A stretch of DNA of 64,000 nt, taken from Gnetum montanum (taxonomy: Eukaryota > Streptophyta > Gnetopsida > Gnetales > Gnetaceae). Every line of letters begins with the position of its first letter. The first letter of the stretch is position 1. Where the stretch lies: positions 399,962 through 463,961 of the forward strand of contig MNCI01028947.1 in NCBI GenBank assembly GCA_015680685.1, in the 5' to 3' direction. This document shows, one piece after another, positions 57,752 to 64,000 of this stretch. A program made the translations under genes and the position numbers. The notes below the pieces were generated by a model, which saw only the letters and a program-made list of their open reading frames with translations, ran no database searches and was not told the origin of the DNA.

Positions 57752-59819
57752 ACATTGAAGCTTGAAGAGTAGACATTCACATAAGTGGAAGATCAATCAA
57801 GAGTAGTATTCCATGTAACCACCATCATCATTGGAAGATAACCTTAAGCTCACTTACTTACAATGCTAGTTCACTAGGTATTTAGAAGTGGATCTTTTCC
57901 ATAGTAGGCATCTACGTTTCTTGTCCTTGTAAAATCCATTGATGAGATACCCATAGATTCCCAAAAACTAGTGAGACATTAGCATTTAACACAAGTCCAT
58001 TCTCTTGGTTGACCAAGTCTCATCCTCTGCATCACCTAAAAAACTTCCTATTACACACAATAATGTATAGAGTGGAAAGAAATAAAAAGAGAGGAAATGA
58101 TGAAAAGGGTAAAAAGGTGAAAGTGTAATATCACTAGATCTCAAGCCAATCATTCAATTATCTCATGAAAGTACATGACCACATCCTACATCCTACGAGA
58201 GATCCATTACCTCATCCTTTCAGTACTAATCATCCATACAATAGGTATCAACCTATAAGTCTCCCTTCCAAGTGCAAGGGTACACCTATACTTACAAATG
58301 TTATTACTACTTGATTGTTCATGATTTAATCATTGGTAAAATTGAACTAAATAAATGAGCTATAGATCATCTAAAACATAAGATTTTAATTTGGTTTTCT
58401 TCCATCCATGCACATATGCATAACATGCTCCTCAGATTTTGCTTTTTTAAAAACCTCTCATTGATACCTCTAGCTATACTAACTGGTCCCACATCCCATC
58501 AATGATTATAGTACTATTCCTAGCTAATTAGAATTTTCCAAGTTCAAAGATCATCATAGCTTGGGTTAAGGATCATGAGCTTAATCATTAGGAATAAATT
58601 TATTGAGGATTTGGGTGAAAGTAGCATTTGATATTACCAAAGCTCACTAAGAGAGAGTATTCTAGACCTTTAGGATCCTAGGTAGGAATGAGCAAAAGAT
58701 TACCTTATACTATTTCATTTTTGGAGTCAAGTGATCAAGGCAACATGTTGAACATAGGAAAGGATTTCATAACTATTAGTTTAGCCAATTATTTTGCTCT
58801 TAATTTGAGTAATCATAAGATCAATCTAGGATGATAAAAATGTCAATTTATATGGACCAATAAGCACTGAGTTATGTTAATCTTCTCATTATCTTCTCTT
58901 TTCATCATCATCGTCATTTTTTAATTATTTTATCTCCTATATCTTTTTCATATTTTTTATCTTATTATCCTTTTCTTTGATGAGAAGATTATCTTTAAAT
59001 TATGCATGAAAATCATGGGAATGATTGGAGTTTTGGATCATCACATAGAGTCTTTAACTTGCGCAAACATGAGAATTTATGATTCTCTGCATGGAATATA
59101 TAGATTTATGAGATTATAAACCTCTTTTGAATAGGATGCCTAGGCATGATAGTAGATGCCCCTTGGTCCAATCATACCAATTAGATCCATCTAGAGGTCA
59201 TAAGAATCCTCGATGACACACCCTTTACTTACCAATGACTAAGCACTTGTCCAAGATTTTGGAGCCCACATCATAAGATGTCGATTCATCAACCATCCAT
59301 AGTTTTAGTAGCATTATTTAGCTTCAAAAATGCATAGTATAAGTTCTAACTCCTTGAATATGATCTTGGTTCACTAGTGATAGATAAAAGAAAATGTGGC
59401 TAGACGAGTTTTGTTACATGGAGATTCCATCAATTAAGGCTTCACTTTGAATCCATTTGACACTCTTGCATCATTGCATTTGTAACTCATCCATATACCA
59501 TTGGCTTATTGGGTAAGCCTTTGTAAATCACATTAATTATTTTTTCTACATGTACATAAAAAATACACTAAAACAAAGAAAATATCATAGATGATTATCT
59601 ATTAAGTTCAAAAGGTATAAAAATTCTAACTAAGCATACCATCTTTATTATATACATAAATAAAAATTGCAGAAACAAAATAAAATTTTGACATAACATG
59701 GAGGACTCATCCCCATGACTAATCCATATCTATCACTTAGAATACCTCTAAGTGTAAAACTAAGTGTTAGACAAACTCAAAGGTAAAATATGTTCTTTGT
59801 GATACTCCAAGTATTACCT
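57752..59819. other. Unassigned DNA
   Basis: No recognised coding. A pyrimidine-rich stretch (58880-58980) and CCCCATGACTAATC near 59710 resemble stretches in the 3' region of element B (27110-27180 and 27755), so part may be the 3' half of another minus-strand family member. This is only suggestive. Confidence 0.3.
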
Positions 59820-60340
59820 GCAAATGAAAAAGGTTCCATGTAGTTCATTTGAATGGCATGTTTGTATGGAACTATGTGACTAGGAAGGATTACAATATAT
59901 CTTCTTGTAGAACATCTTTCTAATCTTATTCTTCCTACTAATTTCAAGATGGAGATCTTTGAATACTAATTTGGCATTGATGGTTCTCAACTAGTCCCTT
60001 CCCATCATGACAAAGAAGTTGTCTTACACATTATTCTCTAAATTTATCACTATAATATTTGTAGGTATGACTAACTTACCATCATTATCATCATATTAGT
60101 TACTTGTTTCACAAGATATGCATAGGTCTGGTTCACCAACTCCAACCAAATAGTGATACTCTTAAGAGAAGAAAGTTCCTAATCAAGGTACTACTATAAT
60201 AAGATGATGTTGAATTCTAAACTAGGGACACAAAGAGCTAGGAAGTGACCTTTTTATGAATTTGAATTTTTATCATAAGACTGCCAAGATCTAATCCCTT
60301 CTCAAATAGATTTCCTTACTTGACTATACACATAGCCACC
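59820..60340 (-). pseudogene. Retropepsin remnant of the B/C/D family
   Basis: Minus-strand pieces ELSSLKSITIWLELVNQTYA (about 60110-60170) and MMGRD*LRTINAKLVFKDL, then LHLEISRKNKIRKMF (about 59905-60010). They match PLKKSNIHLELVDQSI and IMGRAWLSTIDA..., LSLEISKENTFRKI in element D. The active-site loop is not recognisable, and frames change between the blocks. No RT is seen downstream. Confidence 0.65.
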
Positions 60341-60964
60341 TTAGACTTGAAGATGATGACAACATTATCATCACCAAGTGTCATCTTGTTGCATCAACAA
60401 GACATGATTATGAAACTTGTCATTGAGATGAATGTTATACTTTGATTATGTTTAGGTAACATTGCTAATACCTGTTAGATAAGGGCTTCTATCTAGTATG
60501 CATTGCTATTATTTTCATAATATGAAAATTATGGAGTAAACCCAAGTCCATGGCACTTAGGCTTATTCTTACAATATAATTTTCTATCATGTGACATTAA
60601 ACTTCCTTCAATAATCAAATTAGTAGGAGATTGATAACATCACCTAGTTGCATATATGGAAAAAGGATCACTGTAGTATGAAATTGGTGTAGGGATATCT
60701 CTTTTTCTCCCATTTTTTAAGCCTACATGAATGTTTTGCAAACTTCAAGCTTAAAGAAGACATGGATGAGTGGATCCTGGTAGTATTTGTCTTCTCTTGT
60801 TAACCTTATTGATGATAATTCATGGATGTTTTGGAATGTTTGGGGGTGTTTTGGGATCATTTTGATGAGTTTAAGGGGTTCTAAGATCTATGGAAAATTT
60901 TCTGGAGGCATTTGGAGGTTCCAGGCATAAAAAAAAAACATTTTTGTATTTAGTCCTAGTAGGT

Positions 60965-61135
60965 GAGATGTCCCACTTGAAAGTGGGATGTCCCATGTGA
61001 GACATCCCAACTATGCATATGACATCTTAGGGAAGATGTTCCATCAGAACCTAGAACATCTTCAGCCTAGATGAGATGTCTTGGAAAACAACAGATGTCT
61101 TGGCAAAGAGTTGGATTTTTGTAGAGATGTCTTTG
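60965..61135. repeat. GATGTCCC direct and inverted motif cluster in LTR F
   Basis: Within about 170 bp: GAGATGTCCCAC, GTGGGATGTCCCAT, GAGACATCCCAA, AGATGTTCCA, GAACATCTT, and repeated AGATGTCTTGG. The second LTR (63590-63760) has a similar set. Some are back-to-back inverted, so hairpins or dimeric factor sites are possible. Confidence 0.75.
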
Positions 61136-61275
61136 GCAAGGTTATCGATGACCTAGATAGAAATAGCTAAAGAAAGATGAAAATAACTAGGGAGAAGGTA
61201 AGAAGACTTGGGAAACATCTAAAGAACCTCAAGTTGAGTTGAGGAAATTTTTCAATTTCTTTTCTTTCAATTACA

Positions 61276-61283
61276 TATAAATA
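61276..61283 (+). promoter_or_regulatory. TATA box of the left LTR F
   Basis: TATAAATA followed by TTGATGTAAT; the same element with TTAGTGTAAT is at 63959-63966 in the other LTR. Confidence 0.6.
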
Positions 61284-61697
61284 TTGATGTAATGCACTTT
61301 TGTTAGTACTAAAGGCCTAACTCAAACCAAGAGTAAGATAGAGAGCTCTTGAGGGAGAAAAGCTTGTGCAAGGAAATTTAGTGAGAGGCTAGGGATAGCA
61401 CTTGAGATAGGTTGAGGGAATCTCTTATATAAGTGCATTTTCTTGAGCTTGGGCACCATTGTGAGAAATTAACAATTAAGAGGAAATAAGTGTGGCCTTT
61501 AAGATCCTTGGAAGAGTTGTGAGTTGAGGTTGGCTCTGGATCTTTAATGTATTTTCTATGTATTTTTGAGAATGGCCTTAATATAAAAAAAAATTCTCTA
61601 TTTTTTTCTATTTATTTTGTTTTCTAAGCTATATTTTGTTGGAAGTTGTGGATTGGGTCCTACTAGGATCTATTGAAGTGTCATTCTCATACTAGAT

Positions 61698-61712
61698 TGG
61701 TATTGGAACCTA
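61698..61712 (+). other. Primer-binding site of element F, tRNA-Met-like
   Basis: TGGTATTGGAACCTA after TACTAGAT, resembling TGGTATCAGAGCC.. with changes. Position directly after the LTR supports it. Confidence 0.5.
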
Positions 61713-63311
61713 AGACTTGGAGGTTTCCATAGTTTTATGTTGAAGCTTGATGTTTTCTTTGAATGAAACTAATGTTCTTGTGGATATTTGTGCATTTTCT
61801 TTTTAATATCATTATTTTTTCTTTTGGTATTACTTTTAAGAAGATAAATTAAGAGCTTCAACAAGAGCTTCAAGAGTTCAAGGACACCTTTCAGGATTTT
61901 GTGGCTAAAATGCAAGAAGTTCTTCCTAAAGTAAAAGTTCACAAGAACTAAGATTTTAAATAAAATTCAAGAAGGGATATGTAGAAATTCAAGAATAAAA
62001 TAGAAATTATTTTGAGAATAATTAAGATAATATCCTCTAGCCATCAAGAAAGGAAGGAAAATGAAAGGTTTGGTAAAGTAGAGATCAATGAGAAAAGGAG
62101 TTCTCAAGTATCTCTGATTAAGCAAGTGTTCAATACTTAGGGTTCTAAGGGAGGAAACCAATAGCTTCATAAAAGGGACCAAGAGATCTCCAAATTTGAA
62201 GATGGTATATGTTGCTAATCAAGGAGGGTTCCTACCTCATGAGTCATGTGCGGTAAAGGATCAAAGCCAAAGAAGTGGCAAAGAGTAAGGAACTTATCCA
62301 AGGAGGATCAAGGGTAGCACTAGAAGGTATGATACTCTTTCTTTTTGCAATAGTTCTATACCTTGTGTCAAGGGAAAGGAATTTTTAAGCTAAGTTGAAG
62401 TTATCTCATGGGAGAGAGGTGAGTCTTCTAGACACGTTATGTGGAAGAATAATTGCTTTAATGATGTTGTTGATGAAACTAATGTTAAACCAATAGAGAA
62501 GAGTTTATTATTTAAGTTGTTACCTACAAAGTGGGATAAAGAGATTATTGATGATTCCTTTGAAGATAAGAAGCCATTGGAATTAGAAACTTCTATTTGG
62601 AATATTGAACCTTCAAGCTTTGATGAGATTGGATAGCCACATGTTGAAGATCATGTTGAATCAAAGATGGATGGGAGAAGTCATTAAGAGATAAGGATGA
62701 GCTTTAGATTTTTGATGGTAGCAATGTCTCTCATGTTGAAGCTAGTGTGATGGACGCTAGTTTTTTACTTTAGTTGGTAGTGGTTTAATTCTTTATGATG
62801 ATGAGCATCATGATCATTGTGGTGATTGTGATGGGATTGAGAGTTATGTTGTGACTTTTGATGTCATTGTTAGTAAGAGGAAGAATAATAATTGTAATTT
62901 ATTTGATGATTATGGATATTGGGATAGTAATTTTGATAAGGTTATTAATGATGTAAGTTAAGACATTGATAATGATACAACTTTCTAGAATTTGGAGATG
63001 CTTGTTATTGATTATAAAAATAATGAATTTATGTGGTGTGTTGATGGATTTGATTGTCTTGGATATAAATGGATGAGAAACATGAATCAATCTACATGGT
63101 GATGCTAATGATGAAAGGAACCTAAGTGGTAGTCTTCCAAATACAAAGAAGAAGAAGAAGAGGAAAAATATGTAAAGAAAGGATGATATTCATTGTCATG
63201 TTTGTAATGCATTGAGTCATGATTGTTGTGATGCCTTGAGTCATGGGGGCATGATACCTTCTAGCATGTGAAAGATCATGAAGTATGATATTTTAAGGAT
63301 GGGATAGCTAG
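61713..63311 (+). mobile_element. Internal region of element F, no pol recognised
   Basis: Only 1.6 kb. Near 61850-61950 a frame reads ELQQELQEFKDTFQDFVAKM, then QEVLPKVKV, a Gln/Glu/Lys-rich coiled-coil-like stretch found in some gags. A 65-codon frame (62439-62636) is acidic and unknown. Near 63180 DDIHCHVCNALSHDCC has Cys/His spacing loosely like a knuckle. No protease, RT or integrase motif. The best reading is a non-autonomous LTR element or an internal-deletion derivative. Confidence 0.6.
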
Positions 63312-64000
63312 TTTAGGGACACCTTTTCTAATCCCCCTTATTCTACCCTACACAAATGTTATATAGGTTTTAAGCTTGAAGAAGCCATGGATGAGTGTGT
63401 CCTATTAGTATGTGTCTTCTTATGTTGATCTTATTAATGATGATTCTTGGATGTTTTGGCATGGTTGGGAATGTTTTAAAGTCATTTTAATGAGTTTAGG
63501 GGGTTCCAATATATATGGGAACTTGTTTGGAGGTATCTGAAGGTTCCAAGCATCAAAACAAGAATTTTTGTATTTAGCCTTGGCAAGTGAGATGTCCCAC
63601 TAGAAACTGGGAAATCCCAGTTAAGATGTCCCAACTATGCATGTGAAATCTTAGGTGAGATGTCCCACTAGAAATTAGGACATCTTGAACCCAGATGAGA
63701 TGCCTTAGAAAAATAGTAGACATCTTGGCCAAGAGTTGGATTTTCATAGAGATGTCTTGGCAAGGTCATATAAAATTAAGACAGATGGGGAAACTTTTGA
63801 AAATGTTAATCAAAATTCATAAAATATCAAAAGAGAGATGGAAATAGCCAAAGAAAGATGGAAACAATTAGAGAGAAGGTGAGAAGACTTGGGAAGCATC
63901 TAAAGAACCTCATATTAAGTTGAGGAAAGGTTTCTAGATTTCTTATCTTCTAGTTTCTTATAAATATTAGTGTAATTTACCATTGTTAGTGCCAAAGGCC
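63312..64000 (+). mobile_element. 3' LTR of element F, cut by the window end
   Basis: Homologous to 60688 onward (start TTTAGGGACACC). It stops at the window end, about 30 bp after the TATA box (63959-63966). Confidence 0.75.
63959..63966 (+). promoter_or_regulatory. TATA box of the right LTR F
   Basis: TATAAATA, matching the left LTR. Confidence 0.6.

Larger units (their letters stand above)
60688..61695 (+). mobile_element. 5' LTR of short element F (about 1.0 kb)
   Basis: Homologous to 63312-64000 with landmarks TTTTAAGCTT(G/A)AAGAAG.CATGGATGAGTG, GAATTTTTGTATTTAG and GTGAGATGTCCCAC. The start is taken at TGTAGGGATATC from the extent of homology. The end is placed just before a tRNA-Met-like primer site. 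U3 is rich in GATGTCCC/GGGACATC motifs; a TATA box lies at 61276. Confidence 0.75.

Overview
The window is gene-poor, AT-rich nuclear DNA from a large-genome plant. It is filled with old, nested and mutated LTR retrotransposons of the plant Ty3/gypsy lineages: Athila-like elements with tRNA-Asp-type primer sites, a Tat/Ogre-like element with a second RNase H domain, and a Tekay/Del-like chromovirus with ~2.9 kb LTRs and a tRNA-Met-type primer site. A hAT transposase remnant and a copia-like solo LTR are also present. The size and age of the decayed elements would suit a gymnosperm or another large-genome seed plant, but the species cannot be fixed from sequence alone. I saw no tRNA, rRNA, CRISPR array or intact transposon ORF. 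Part of the sequence (36221-36917) is unknown (N).

Layout. 1-230: end of an unidentified LTR element. 231-5027: minus-strand Athila-like element (RT, protease, gag, PBS, 5' LTR) cut by the first. 5028-16500: mostly anonymous DNA, including a less AT-rich, low-copy-looking stretch (about 6.3-9.6 kb) with a possible small spliced gene at 7.0-7.8 kb, a 71-bp tandem duplication and a hAT remnant. 16.6-34.4 kb: a Russian-doll nest. Athila-family element C is split by chromovirus E (LTRs 18751-21644 and 32451-~34430). E is split by element B (LTRs 24649-25589 and 30677-31993, TSD GTTAT). B's 5' LTR is split by a 375-bp copia-like LTR. 35725-43890: an LTR fragment, the N gap, then Athila-family element D (LTR end, PBS, gag, protease, RT, RNase H), interrupted by a 1.5-kb solo LTR with target duplication. 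43892-57751: a rearranged Tat/Ogre-like element. It has two inverted ~185-bp tandem arrays, gag-protease on the minus strand, and RT-RNaseH-aRNaseH-integrase on the plus strand, followed by a 3' LTR. 59.8-60.3 kb: a minus-strand protease remnant. 60688-64000: a short LTR element with little or no pol, whose second LTR runs off the window.

No coding region is convincingly functional. The three polymerase remnants that reach the RT catalytic motif each carry Asp to Asn there, and most stop codons are explicable as C-to-T or G-to-A changes, as expected of long-methylated, silenced repeats. The most useful leads are the apparent internal inversion of the Tat-like element with intron borders on opposite strands, the palindrome-centred ~185-bp arrays, the intron and 3'-UTR minisatellite, the gag-only element B, and the possible host gene near 7 kb. 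I found no clear new biological system.
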